DNA from: Riptortus pedestris
Lineage: Eukaryota > Arthropoda > Insecta > Hemiptera > Alydidae
Assembly (NCBI GenBank): GCA_019009955.1
Contig: JADPXZ010000007.1
Coordinates: forward strand, 4,287,501-4,351,500
Length of the DNA: 64,000 nucleotides
Direction of reading: 5' to 3'
Shown here: in pieces, positions 45,095 through 56,165 of the stretch
Layout: each line of letters opens with the position of its first letter
Numbering within the stretch: position 1 is the first letter of the stretch
The notes under the pieces: model-generated
Database searches by the model: none
Seen by the model: the letters and a program-made list of their open reading frames with translations, nothing else
What the model was told of the DNA's origin: nothing
Position numbers and translations under genes: made by a program

Positions 45095-46957
45095 GTCTGT
45101 TACCGCTCAAGCGGTCGCTATTTTTGTTTGATCGTTACCAAACTCGATATTTAGTCGTTTTATGTAAAAAGAAAGATCAAGTTCGTTAACGGCTGAAATC
45201 GGACCAGTGGGAGGGGGGTTTAGAGGGAGGATTTTCGAAAATTCGAAATATCTCCGTTACTATAAGTCGGATCGAAAAATTGTATAGAATCAATCTTATT
45301 ACAAATTAAATTTCCTATAAATATTGTTATATACATTTATTCTCTATCTTGAATATTAACCGAGATATTTGCATTTTTATTAAATCTGGCCGGCTAACGG
45401 ACGAAGTGAAGCCTAAATACCAAATATTGTTTTCATTGAAATGTTACAAATGCAAATACGAGACGTACGAGGAAAATCTTTTTAGTTAACGGAGCTCCAG
45501 TGTGATGGAATTTTTATAATTTTCAGCTTTTGTAAACCCCCCCCCCCCTCCACTTTTAATAGTCCAATTTTCACTTTAAGTACAGTACAACTATCATTTT
45601 TAGATTTACCCTCAAGGGAAATTACATTTTTTATAAGACTGACTATACAATTTTCTGGCTGAAATCGGATTAGGGGAGGAAGGGGTTAGGGGGGGGGATT
45701 TCAAATCTTCCGAAATACCTCCGTTATTATGAGTCTAAGAGTAAAATGTTATAGAACCAATCTTGTTGAACTATTGATGCTCTACAATTGTTGTTATATG
45801 CACTTTTTCGCTATTGTAAATATTAACCGAGGTATTATCGTTTTTCTTTTAAAATAGTTTAAAGTTAGTATCACAGACCTAATTCTTAACAAAAATTCAA
45901 AATATCTTCTTTATTATGCCTCAGATCAAAACATTGTATAGGGCCAATCTTATTGAAAAATAAATTTCCTACAAATATTGTTATATACATTTATTCTCTA
46001 TCTTGAATATTAACCGAGATATTTGCATTTTTCAGTTTTCATCCTCGAGCAAAGCCCCACTCCTGCTCGTGTCACATAAACAATACTCTGTTATATAATA
46101 AACCGCATTATTCCAAGCTTAAATACCAAATATTGTTTTCAAGAGACCTTTATTATACGAGATACATGCAAATATGTTCTGGTGACCACCTCCTTTGGTT
46201 CTTGGACTACTAAAATCTCAGTGATCGAGATACAAAATATTCTGCTTCATTATAAATTACAGTACTAGATATAGTAAATAGTTTGCAATAAAATTAGTAT
46301 GTTATATTCTGATATATTTCAGACGCTTCCCGTTGTGGAGATTAGTAAAATTGCCTTCAATATTTCTCATTAGCATCATGTATTTATTCGCTGTAATATT
46401 GCTGCGGTGGTGTTGAGTGTTTAGCAGGATGCAGATTTATCTATTGGAGAACTTCACCCTGCGAAATATGCTTAGTTTGACGCAACGTCTGCGTGGCGGA
46501 CTTTTTTTTTTCTATATTCCCGTTAAACTGTCAATGTGAAATAAAGTTTGAACATTTTGGCAGTGAGAGTGGATAGCGATATTGGCCTGTAACTGGTCAG
46601 AGAAATAGAAAATCCCAAATATCTCCGTTAGTATGCGTCGGATCGAAAAAATGTATAGAACCATTCTTATTGCAAATTAAATTAGCTATAAATATTGTTA
46701 TATACATTTATTCTGTATTGTGAATATTAACCGAGATATTTGCATTTTTATTAAATCTGGGCGGGTAACTGACGAATGAGTTTCCCGCCAAAAGCTAGTT
46801 GGGCCGTTTCCGTAACTGTTCGGCTCTTGTATGTATATTTCTCTATTGTATAACTTCACATGGGAAATCTGCTTAGTTTACGCAGCCCATGCGCGTCACG
46901 GAGTTTTATTCGGAGTTGATTTAATCTAGCTGTGACTTTTAAGTACTATTTAGCCTA
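44375..46957 (+). repeat. Array of long core-B repeats (about 650-780 bp units)
   Basis: Core B (ATATCTCCGTTACTATGCGT, CGGATCGAAAAATTGTACAT, TTATTGCAAATTAAATTTCC, TTATTCTCTATCTTGAATAT, TAGCCGAGAT) starts near 44489, 45250, 45900 and 46616. The fullest unit (45890-46640) continues through TCGAGCAAAGCCCCACTCC, ATAATAAACCGCATTATTCC, GCTGTAATATTGCTGCGGTG, TGTTTAGCAGGATGCAGATT and GTCTGCGTGGCGGAC to GAATATAGAACAAAA-type sequence. One core-A unit sits at 45710-45890. A (TA)n tract occupies 45039-45091. No coding. Confidence 0.85.
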
Positions 46958-47568
46958 TACTCAACCGCAAAAAAACCGGACACTTAGATTTAGTCTTATA
47001 ATTTCGCTAAATACTTAATATATAGTATATTAATTTTTTAAATTAAAATAATTGGTTAATCTATAGGTTATTTAAACAAAATCTGCCAAAAGTGAATATT
47101 CTTTATTGATTATTTACAAAAAAATACAAAATAAAAAAAAAAGAAAAGATAAATTTACACATTTAAAAAAAAAAAAAAAATTTTCTTCATTTTTATTCCA
47201 GTGAATGGTAGACTTGGCTAGCCGAAGCGTTTCGGCAATGTAACGTAAGCTGCGGCCTTCCATCTAAGTTTGAAAGAGCCATTATTCTAGACCGAAATAA
47301 AAATAAAACATTAATTAAAGAAAATGCTCGGTTAATAATTAAAGATGTTTAAATGTGCGAAAAACTACTTACAGTTTAGAATAGATCAACTTGACGACAA
47401 ATAAATCTAATCTGAGTTTTATCTAATTGTTTACTAATCCTGAAGGGATTAGTTCAATGGACTTAGACTCTAAATTCTCTGTAATAACTAGAATAGCCAC
47501 ATAAAGAAAATTGATGAAAATTAGCTTTTAATACGACAAAAATGAAGTGGCCGGTTGTTTTTTAGTGT
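46958..47568 (+). mobile_element. Tc1-like MITE, copy 3 (clean)
   Basis: Left end TACTCAACCGCAAAAAAACC, right end (reverse complement) ACACTAAAAAACAACCGGCC. About 610 bp with no intact transposase. The minus strand carries MALSNLRWKAAAYVTLPKRF followed by G and a stop, the conserved short stretch of this family, which may be a transposase relic. Confidence 0.85.
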
Positions 47569-47569
47569 A

Positions 47570-47925
47570 TTTGAACTAGCAAGTTGTGCCAATATTAGCT
47601 GCAGCTTTGCCAGTGTTGGGGTAGTGTGTTAAGGTATCCCTTGCTCCGATAGGATGGGGGTTAGTTCATGCACTGATGGCTACACCTGTTCTTCCGCCGG
47701 AACACCAATGCCCTCTCTCTCTCTCTCTCTGTATGTCCGTCTGTCGAGAGCAGGGCTGAGAGGGAGATAAAGAGAGGACAGAGCCAAGTAACTGAAACTA
47801 ACGCCTTTGGGCGATAGTTAGAAATATTCTATTTCTGAGTCTCTGGAATAAACTGGCAATCAAAAATGATTTCAGAAACAGACAAGGATTTGGTAATGAG
47901 CTTCGAATTAAACAATTATGAAGGA
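47570..47925. other. Unassigned sequence with a short (CT)n
   Basis: Mixed-composition sequence with CTCTCTCTCTCTCTCTCT at 47713-47730. No coding recognised. Confidence 0.35.
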
Positions 47926-47929
47926 AAAC

Positions 47930-48250
47930 GCTAATATCTCGGTTAGTATTTATGATAGAGAAAAGTGCATTTAACCATAATTGTAGAGCATCAATAGTTC
48001 AACAAGATTGGTTCTATAACATTATACTCTCAGACTCATAATAACGGAGATATTTGGAATTTTTGTTAGGAATAGCTAAAATATAAAGAAAAAACGCTAA
48101 TATCTCGGTTAATATTTACGCTAGAGAAAAAGTGCATATAACAACAATTGTAGAGCATCAATAGTTTAACAAGGTTGGTTCTATAACATTTTACTCTACA
48201 ACTCATAATAACGGAGATATTTGGAATTTTTCGCAACTAATCTATTCATC
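47930..48250 (-). repeat. Core-A repeats, inverted (two units)
   Basis: GCATCAATAGTTCAACAAGA at about 47988 and GCATCAATAGTTTAACAAGG at about 48156, each ending in ATAATAACGGAGATATTTGG. Confidence 0.88.
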
Positions 48251-48499
48251 TTAGCTGACATTATGCCTTTATAGTTAGTGTAGCTCTCGTGTTTCCTTTT
48301 TTTAGTTTTCGGCCTTCAGTAAACCCTACACTCCGACTCATGTCATATTGATAATCAATTGTCCTTAATAACCAACCAAACGTAAATGCCAAATATGTTT
48401 TCCATTGAAGTTTTACTATGTGAGACCCATGCAAATATATCTATTAAGATATTTCTAAAATATTTATTTGCTCATTAGCATATTGGATATCTTATTGTT

Positions 48500-49020
48500 T
48501 TATTCAATATTAACCGAGATATTTGCATTTTTCTTTAATAATGTCTTGCACAAGTTTAATATCTCAGACGTAATCTATTTATTTTAGCTATAATTCCAAA
48601 TATCTCCGTTATTATGAGCCTGAGAGTAAAATGTTATAAAACCAATCTTGTTGAACTATTGATGCTCTACAATTGTTGTTATATGCACTTTTTCTCTATC
48701 GTAAATATTAACCGAGATATTTGCATTTTTCTTTAATAAACTGTTCCACAAGGTTAGTACCTCAGACCTGAACTATTTATTTTAGCTAGTCGTAACAAAA
48801 ATCCCAAATATCTCCGTTATTATGAGCCTGAGAGTAAAATGTTATAGAACCAATCTTGTTGAACTATTGATGCTCTACAATTGTTGTTATATGCACTTTT
48901 TCTCTATCGCAAATATTAACCGAGATATTAGCGTTTTTCTTGTAAAATGAGACATTAGCGTTTTTCTCAGTTTAAGGCGTTGCACAAGGTTAGTGTCTTG
49001 AGACCTATTCTACTCATCTT
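48500..49020 (+). repeat. Core-A repeats (two units plus a partial)
   Basis: Cores near 48598-48722 and 48808-48935. Both have the full GAGCCTGAGAGTAAAATG, GAACTATTGATGCTCTAC and ATATTAACCGAGATAT blocks, with differing spacers. Between 48250 and 48500 lies related AT-rich spacer with a tail-family piece. Confidence 0.88.
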
Positions 49021-49059
49021 AGCTCACATTATGCCTTTATAGTTAGTGTAGCTCTTGTG

Positions 49060-49395
49060 TTTAAGATGGTAATTGTGTAATGTCATCCTTGTAAAATGCT
49101 TGTTATCCTCGCATTATCCCTCACTCCCTTCGTGGAATGCAAATGAGTCCGTACCTGGCCCGACCTTGCAAGGGTCATGCCGTTACAGCAGCAACTGGTT
49201 CCCTGCAATATTCCGGGATGATTTAGGGCTAGTGCTACTTCCTGTCCAACGGCTTAGTGACCCTTCCCAACCTACGACCCCGATTTAACGACCCCTAACC
49301 AGGAACCTGGGCCGGTTTTTTTTTCCACCCGGACAGAGAAGAGTAACCGACTGTCCCTTGGAGAAAACTAGGGCCAACAGATACACTGGGGCTTT
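49060..49395. other. GC-richer unassigned island
   Basis: CGTGGAATGCAAATGAGTCC, TGGCCCGACCTTGCAAGGGT and TAACCAGGAACCTGGGCCGG stand out from the AT-rich surroundings. A 71-codon frame (49073-49288) has no family match. It might be a SINE-type insertion, but no promoter boxes or tail could be identified. Confidence 0.35.
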
Positions 49396-50109
49396 GTAAA
49401 GTAATTGTATAGAACCAATCTTGTTGAACTATTGATGCTCTACAATTGTTGTTATATGCACTTTTTCTCTATCGTAAATATTAACCGAGATATTAGCGTC
49501 TTTCTTTAATTAAGGTGTTCCACAAGGTTACTATCTCAGTGCTGTTCTATTTTACTTAGTTGTTCATAATAAAAATTCCAAATATCTCCGTTATTATGAG
49601 CCTGAGAGTAAAATGTTATAGAACCAATCTTGTTGAACTATTGATGCTCTACAATTGTTGTTATATGCACTTTTTCTCTATCGTAAATATTAACCGAGAT
49701 ATTAGCGTCTTTCTTTAATTAAGGTGTTCCACAAGGTTACTATCTCAGTGCTGTTCTATTTTACTTAGTTGTTCATAATAAAAATTCCAAATATCTCCGT
49801 TATTATGAGCCTGAGAGTAAAATGTTATAGAACCAATCTTGTTGAACTATTGATGCTCTACAATTGTTGTTATATGCACTTTTTCTCTATCGTAAATATT
49901 AACCGAGATATTAGCGTTTTTCTTTAATAAAGTGTTGCACAAAGTATCTCAGACCTAATCTATTTTAGCTATTCATAACAAAAATTCCAAATATCTCCGT
50001 TATTATGAGCCTGAGAGTAAAATGTTATAGAACCAATCTTGTTGAACTATTGATGCTCTACAATTGTTGTTATATGCACTTTTTCTCTATCGTAAATATT
50101 AACCGAGAT
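49396..50109 (+). repeat. Core-A tandem array, 209 bp period
   Basis: Cores begin at 49581, 49790 and about 49994, with a leading partial at 49396. The first units are almost identical over core and spacer (AATTAAGGTGTTCCACAAGG). The third spacer switches to the AATAAAGTGTTGCACAAAGT type. The array is cut by the Penelope-like element inside ACCGAGATATTAATAC. Confidence 0.9.
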
Positions 50110-50927
50110 ATTAATACTATTAAGGTCTTCGGGTCTTGACCGTGTCTTCATATTGGTTGCCAACGTTTCGCTAGACATGCTGCTAGCTTCCTCAGGGCTA
50201 TCTCTGAGACTGAAGAGTTGTTAGTTCATCTCTGGTATATATTTGAGTCTTATCCGGTTTCCTTGGGCGGAGTTCTTCTCCTTCCAGGTGTCTACGGATA
50301 CTTGGTCCGGTGGTCGTTCATCGCCTATACCGTCGTTTTCGTTTCTTTTTGGAGGTCTCTGTGGAATTACCGGCTTCCAGAGTTTGCTGAGTTTGTATCC
50401 ATCCTCTCTGTTGAAGTTGTTAGGGCATTTCGCTATTTCTATAGCTTCTCGAACCAGTCTTTCTTGGTAACGGTCAACCTTTGCCAGTACCTTGACTTCA
50501 TCGAATTTAATGTTGTGGTTGGTTTCCCAGAAATGTTCCGCTATGGCTGATTCTTCTGTCCGAAAACTTTTTTAAAAACTCTTGATGTGCTCGGCGACCC
50601 TGGTGTTTATCAATCTGCCGGTCTGGCCAATGTATTCTGAGCCGCAGGAACATGGTATGCTGTATATCCCCGGGATTTTTGTGTGGAGTTTATCTTTGCA
50701 GCTGGGGTAATATCTGAGCTATTTTCCTGTCAGTGCCAAATGCTGTTTTCTAAGCCTTGCTTCTTGAGTATCCTAGAGATCTTCTCGGTCGTACCTTTAA
50801 CAAAAGGTATTACGGCTGTTTTCCGGATTTCCTCTTCATATTTGTTCTTGTCTTCTTTTCTTTTTTCTTTTTGAATTTGATTTCTGATTTCCTCTTTTCC
50901 GTAAGCCATTCTTTAGCAGAGCAGTCA

Positions 50928-51300
50928 TCAAGTGTCGTTTTTCCTTTGGGAGGTTCTGTGGCTCTGAAATTCTCTCAGCTCTAGCGACCCAATGTACGAA
51001 TTATCCCATTTCTTCTGTGCTGGATGGTGATGAGATCCAGCGTGTAGGTATCTGTTGGTATGTGTTGGTTTTCTGTAAACCGCATGCCCCAGCTGTCCGT
51101 TTGGTTTCCTTTCCACCAGAACATCCAGAAATGGAATCTTCCCTCTCACGTTCGATCTCCATCGTGAACTCAATGTTGGGGTGTATTGAATTAAGATGCC
51201 GCAGAAATTCTTCTAAAGTCTTCTCTCCATGTGGCCATATGACGAACGTGTCATCCACATATCTAAACCAGTTTTTCGGTTTTAGTCTTGCCCGTTTCAA
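50928..51300 (-). pseudogene. Penelope-like reverse transcriptase, C-terminal part
   Basis: Reads KPKNWFRYVDDTFVIWPHGE and FLRHLNSIHPNIEFTMEIER, then after a frame change GKIPFLDVLVERKPNGQLGH and AVYRKPTHTNRYLHAGSHHH. YVDD is the RT active-site box, and FLDV...VYRKPTHTxRYL is the conserved thumb-side stretch of Penelope-like RTs. The start is truncated at the junction with the inverted copy (51302). Confidence 0.9.
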
Positions 51301-51301
51301 G

Positions 51302-51700
51302 TGAGGAAAAGAGGAAATCAGAAATCAATTCAAAAAGGAAAAAGAAAAAAGAAAAGAAGACAAGAACAAATGAAGAGGAAATCCGGAAAACAGCCGTAAT
51401 ACCTTTTGTTAAAGGTACGACCGAGAAGATCTCTAGGATACTCAAGAAGCAAGGCATAGAAACAGCATTTGGCACTGACAGGAAAATAGCTCAGATATTA
51501 CCCAGCTGCAAAGATAAACTCCACACAAAAATCCCGGGGATATACAGCATACCATGTTCCTGCGGCTCAGAATACATTGGCCAGACCGGCAGATTGATAA
51601 ACAACCAGGGTCGCCGAGCACATCAAGAGTTTAAAAAAGTTTCGGACAGAAGATTCAGCCATAGCGGAACATTTCTGGGAAACCAAAACACAAAATAAAA
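51302..51700 (+). pseudogene. GIY-YIG endonuclease of the inverted Penelope copy
   Basis: Linker KSEINSKRKKKKEKK, RKTAVIPFVKGTTEKISRIL, then GIYSIPCSCGSEYIGQTGRL, the GIY...YIG core with the Cys pair between the motifs that is usual in Penelope-like elements. The frame is lost after QGRRAHQEFKK. The left arm holds the same domain on the minus strand (about 50560-50690). Confidence 0.88.
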
Positions 51701-52219
51701 TTCGATGAAGGCAAGGTACTGGCACAGGTTGACCGTTACCAAGAAAGACTGGTTCGAGAAGCTATAGAAATAGCGAATTCCACAGAGACCTCCAAAAAGA
51801 AACGAAAACGACTGGTATAGGCGATGAACGACTCACCGGACCCAAGTATCCGTAGACACCTGGAAGGGAAGACTCCGCCCAAGGAAACCGGATAAGACTC
51901 AAATATATACCAGAGATGAACTAACAACTCTTCAGTCTCAGAGATAGCCCTGAGGAAGCTAGCAGCATGTCTAGCGAAACGTTTGGCAACCAATATGAAG
52001 ACACGGTCAAGACCCGAAGACCTTAATTAGTATTAATGACCAGGACCGTGGAAGTCTACGAGGTATATTAACCGAGATATTTTGGAATTTACAAAATTCC
52101 CCTTCTTAAGTGGCCAGATTTTCATTAACGTTTATGTCGAGTTTGGTAAAGATCAAATTAAATTTTCGACAGGAGTAACAGACAAGTATGTTTATTAAAT
52201 TTTCAGCGGTCCTCATTTT

Positions 52220-52248
52220 CATCATCCCTCTCTCTCCCTCCCACTCTC

Positions 52249-52279
<31 letters not shown>

Positions 52280-52540
52280 CTCTCTCTCCCTCTCTCTCTC
52301 TCTCTTCTCTCTGTCTCTTTATCTCTCTCTCTTACTCTCTCTCTGTCTCTTTCTTTCTCTTTCTCTCTCTATCTCTCTCTCACAATCTCTCTCTCTCTAT
52401 CCTCTCTCTCTTTACCTCCTTTCTCTCTCTCTCTCTCCTCCCTCTCTGTCTACCTCCGCTCTCTCTCTCCCTTTCCCCCACCCTCTCCTACCCTCTTCCC
52501 TCTTTCTCCTTCCCACCCCCCCTATCATCTCCTTCCCTTC
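52220..52540 (+). repeat. (CT)n-rich tract
   Basis: About 320 bp of CTCTCT with TTTCTCTC variants. It leads into a pyrimidine-rich stretch and an acceptor-like TTTTTTCCTCTACAG at 52631. Confidence 0.92.
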
Positions 52541-52829
52541 TTCCCACGCCGAGATGCTGGACCTCATCCCCTATTATTGATCTCAACCTTTCCCTGACAT
52601 TTCCTTCTCCTCCTATTTTTTCCTCTACAGCCCTCCAGTCCTCCCCCAGCCCAGGTCCGTGCAGAACAGCTGGAATCCAAATACCTTCAGGGTAACACAA
52701 CTTAAATTAATTAAAAACCACTCCTCAAAATGCTAATCAACCTCTAATCAGAATTAGATCCTAACTTATGGTGTTCCGCAGGGAAATCGTTTAGCCCTTA
52801 CTATTTTGCATTGCCAAGATTTTAAAATA

Positions 52830-53720
52830 TCCTAAAACAAACTAAAAAATGCAAATATCTCGGCTAATATTCAAGATAGAGAATAAATGCATATAACAAT
52901 ATTTATAGGAAATTTATGTTCCAATAAGATTGGTTCTGTGCCGTGCAATGTTCCGATCCGACGCATATTTCATAACGGAGGATATTTGGGATTTGCAATT
53001 TTTCTATTTCCCTGACCCAGTTACAGACCAATATCGGCTATCCACTCTCACTGCCAAAATGTTCAAACTTTAATTTTACATGGACAGTCTTTAATGGGAA
53101 ATTAGAAAAAAAATAGAAATAGTTAATATATTCAAGAAGATAGAGAATAAATGCATATAACAATATTTATAGGAAATTTATGTTCCAATAAGATTGGTTC
53201 TATACAATATTTCGATCCGACGCATAATAACGGAAATATTGTAAATTTTCGAAATTCTCCCAAACCCATTTGTTTGATTTTAGCCATTAACCAACGACAT
53301 TTATTTTTGCTTGTATTTTGAAATTATAAAGATTCAAATATCTCGGTTAATATTTACTACAGAGTAAAAGTGCATATAACAATATTTATAGGAAATTTAA
53401 TTTGCAATAAGATTGGTTATGTACAATTTTTCGATCCGACGCATAGTAACGGAGATATTTCTCTATTTCTCTGAACAGTTACAGACCAATATTGCTATCC
53501 ACTTTCTTTGCCAAAGTGTTCAAAATTTATTTCACATTGACAGTTTAACGGGAATATAGAACAAAAAAAAGTCCGCCACGCAGGGTCTGCGTCAAACTAA
53601 GCATATTTCCCAGCGTTTTTTGCAGTCTTGAAACAATAGATAAATTCTACATCCTGCCTAACACATCAACACCCACCGCAGGCAATAACACTGCCGATTA
53701 TAAATTATAAATAACATGAT
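52830..53720 (-). repeat. Core-B repeats, inverted (three cores)
   Basis: Minus-strand cores near 52845, 53135 and 53335 (TCTCGGCTAATATTCAAGAT, TAGGAAATTTATGTTCCAAT, GATCCGACGCATAATAACGG). They are followed by GTCCGCCACGCAGGGTCTGC and the reverse complement of the AGCAGGATGCAG tail. Confidence 0.85.
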
Positions 53721-54250
53721 TGCTAATGAAGAAATATTTCAGGAAGGCAATTTATTATGTTCGCTATCGATAAAACGATTTTGTTGATCATACAATATTT
53801 TGTATTTGGGCTTGAAAATAAGACGGTTCATTTTATGTTTTGCCTTATTCAGACCATGCCCGACATCCACCATAAGCAGGTGGGGTGGTTTATGGTTTTT
53901 AGGAAGGAGGATAAAATTAAACAAATGCAAATATGGGTGTTTAATCTTTTAAGGAGATTCGTTGGTTGTCTAAATGCGCTCCTCAATGGAGGAAGGAGTA
54001 TCGTGTTTATTGTGAGTGAGGAGCGCTGAAAGATTTTACTTTAGGATGCTTGTGAAAACATTCAACTGTGCTGGTATATGTGGAAGGACAAAGATGGTAG
54101 TAACTCGGGTGCCTAACTTATATGTATCTCGGTAGAGGTTGCCGCCTCTCGCTCCCGCGAGAGAGAAAAGAGCAGACGAGAGCACGAGCGCAAGAGAAGC
54201 AGAGCGAGACAGATAGCGAGCTCACGAGCTGCGAGCCGCGGCAGATCTCG
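53721..54250. other. Unassigned region with a 90-codon open frame
   Basis: The + frame 53757-54029 (MFAIDKTILLIIQYFVFGLE...) and its shadow have no recognised family. Preceded by AAATATTTCAG. It is followed by a purine-rich GAGAGAGAAAAGAGCAGACG stretch (54160-54230). I do not assign a gene. Confidence 0.3.
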
Positions 54251-54254
54251 CAGA

Positions 54255-54836
54255 ACCCTCTCTCTCTCTCTCTCCCTCTCTCTCTCTCCTATCTCTCTCT
54301 CCCTCTCTCCTCTCCTTCTCTCCCTCTCTCTCTCCCTCTCTCCTCTCTCTCTCACCCTCTCTTCCCTCTCTTCTCCTCTCTCTCTCATCTCTCTCTCCTA
54401 TCTCTCCTCCTCCCTCACATCTCTCTCTCCTCTCCCTCTCTCCTCTCTCCCTCTCTCTCCTCTCTCTCTCCCCTCTCTCTCTCTCTCTCCTCTCATATCT
54501 CTTTTCTCCCTCTCTCCTCTCTACCCTCTCTCTCTCTTTCTCTCCCTCTTCTCTCTCTCTTCTCTCCTCTCTTTCCCTACTTCTCTCTTCTTCCTCTCTC
54601 TCTCATCTCTCTCCTCTCCCTCTCTCTCTCTCCCGAGCCTCTCTCTACTCTCTCTCCCTCTCTCTCTCTCCCTCTCTCTCATCTCTCTCTCCCTCTCTCT
54701 CCTTCACATCTCTCTCTCTCTATCTCTCCTCTCTCTTCTCACCCTCTCTTCTCTCCCTCCCTCCCTTCCTCCCTCCCATATCTCTCTTTTTCTCCTCTCA
54801 CCCTCTCTCCCTTCCCTCCCTCCCCTTCCTCCCTCC

Positions 54837-54875
<39 letters not shown>

Positions 54876-55023
54876 ACCCTCTCTCCCGAGCCTCCCTTCC
54901 TCTCTCTCTCTCCTCTCTCTTTCTTTCTTTCTCTCACCCTCTCTCTCTCCTCCCTTTCTACCCTTCCCTCCCTCCCTCCCTTCCTCCCTCCCTCCCTATC
55001 TCTCTCTCTTTCTCTCTCTCTTG

Positions 55024-55066
<43 letters not shown>

Positions 55067-55068
55067 CA

Positions 55069-55102
<34 letters not shown>
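54255..55102 (+). repeat. (CT)n-rich tract ending in (CA)n
   Basis: About 800 bp of CTCTCC/CTCCCT repeats, then (CT)n at 55025-55060 and (CA)n at 55061-55101. The long frames in it are artefacts. Confidence 0.95.
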
Positions 55103-55103
<1 letters not shown>

Positions 55104-55149
55104 TTCATTGCTTACTACTCAAAAAGTAAAATTTCAATGATACCAATAT

Positions 55150-55560
55150 TTTATATTTAAATTTCAAATAAAGTGCTTCAGGATATAACAGCTTATTTTT
55201 GTTGTATGAAATCGAAGCATATTTCGCAGCGTGAAGTTGTCCAATAGATAAATCTGCATCCTGCTAAACACTCAACACCACCGCAGCAATATTACAGCGA
55301 ATAAATACATGATGCTAATGAGAAATATTTTGGGCAATTTTAATAACCAAAGAAAACAATTACTAAAATTTATCAGAATATAACATATTAATTTTATTGC
55401 AAACTATTTACTATATCTAGTACTGTAATTTATAATGAAGCAGAATAATATTCATATCAATCACGCAAATTTTTTAGTAATTCAAGTTCACTTAACAACA
55501 GAACATATTTGCATGTATCTCGTATAATAAAGGTCTCTTTTCCTGCCTGTTTTCCACGCA
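55150..55560 (-). repeat. Core-B tail, inverted
   Basis: GCATATTTCGCAGCGTGAAG, ACCGCAGCAATATTACAGCG, AAACTATTTACTATATCTAG and TGCATGTATCTCGTATAATA are the reverse complement of the long tail at 46100-46480. The core itself is absent. Confidence 0.8.
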
Positions 55561-55904
55561 GAGTATCCCTCTAACGTGGGAATTTATTTACATTGTTGTG
55601 AGCTCCATCCATTTGATACTACACACATTTCAGCATTACATTTTAATATTTCTTATATAATAATTGTAAACATTATACAACAATAAATTAATTAAATAAA
55701 AACAAAAATAAAGTAAAAAAAAATAAAATAAAATAAAACATATGTAATATTACATATGTGTACAACAATAGGTGTATATCTACAAAATGGTGTCCAAATC
55801 TTGAATAAATACATTAAATCCCCTTGTTGAATTTGAGTAGAAGTTTCGGTTTGTCCGTCGGGCCGAGTTGCGTTTTGTAAAGTAATATTTACTTGATGAG
55901 TTTT
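55561..55904. other. AT-rich sequence, unassigned
   Basis: Contains an AAATAAAAT-rich stretch (55680-55740) and the palindrome TATGTAATATTACATA (55741-55756). It may be the 3' side of the LINE remnant, but this is not shown. Confidence 0.35.
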
Positions 55905-56165
55905 ATTCCTGGTCCGTCAAGTAATGTAGTCATATATCAGGTGGTCATATGTCTGTTCAGTCTCATTCGCATGTATTTGTGTTTGTTAGTTTGAATTTGT
56001 ACAAGTAACTCTTCGTAGGTCCATGCTCTGATATAAATTGTATTTGTTTAGAATTGCTAAGTGTTATTTTTTGTCTCTGGTATACAGTTGGTATGTACTT
56101 ATGTAATTGTCATCCTTTATTTGTCCATCTTTCGTACAATTTTTTATAAGATGCCATTTGCATTG
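55905..56165 (-). pseudogene. Non-LTR retrotransposon remnant, C-terminal tail of ORF2
   Basis: Minus strand: ASYKKLYERWTNKG, stop, QLHKYIPTVYQR, QFISEHGPTKSYLYKFKLTN, TNTCE, then after a one- or two-base slip ETEQTYDHLIYD. The order of W, then the FxxxHGxxxxYLxKF(K/R)L stretch, then the C-x-C...E(Q/T)xxH(L/I) zinc-binding end is the usual tail of Jockey/I-type LINE polymerases. An internal stop and a frameshift make it dead. The reverse transcriptase itself is not present. Confidence 0.55.

Larger units (their letters stand above)
50110..52037 (-). mobile_element. Penelope-like element with head-to-head inverted copy
   Basis: The two ends are mirror images: ATTAATACTATTAAGGTCTT at left, and the reverse complement of the right end reads ATTAATACTAATTAAGGTCT. 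The left part (50110-51300, minus strand) encodes the end of a reverse transcriptase and then a GIY-YIG nuclease. The right part (51302-52037, plus strand) is a second copy of the nuclease-containing 3' portion only, giving a palindrome of about 740-790 bp arms around a single-copy centre (50900-51300). RT plus GIY-YIG identifies the Penelope-like class, in which truncated inverted partner copies are typical. Both copies carry frameshifts. Confidence 0.9.

Noticed and set aside
46320..46420. Possible coding exon after ATATATTTCAG (RFPLWRLVKLPS...)
   Set aside because: The same sequence recurs at 61090-61200 and, inverted, elsewhere. It is part of the core-B tail repeat.
49073..49288. 71-codon open frame in the GC-richer island
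   Set aside because: No domain, and the length is within chance for this composition.
52632..52700. Possible last EPT1 exon after the acceptor-like TTTTTTCCTCTACAG
   Set aside because: Read in the required phase it gives LQSSPSPGPCRTAG and a stop, with no resemblance to the EPT1 tail. The other frame (AEQLESKYLQG) has the wrong phase.
53757..54029. 90-codon open frame as a host gene
   Set aside because: No recognised family, no supporting splice partner, and flanked by repeats. Listed only as unassigned.
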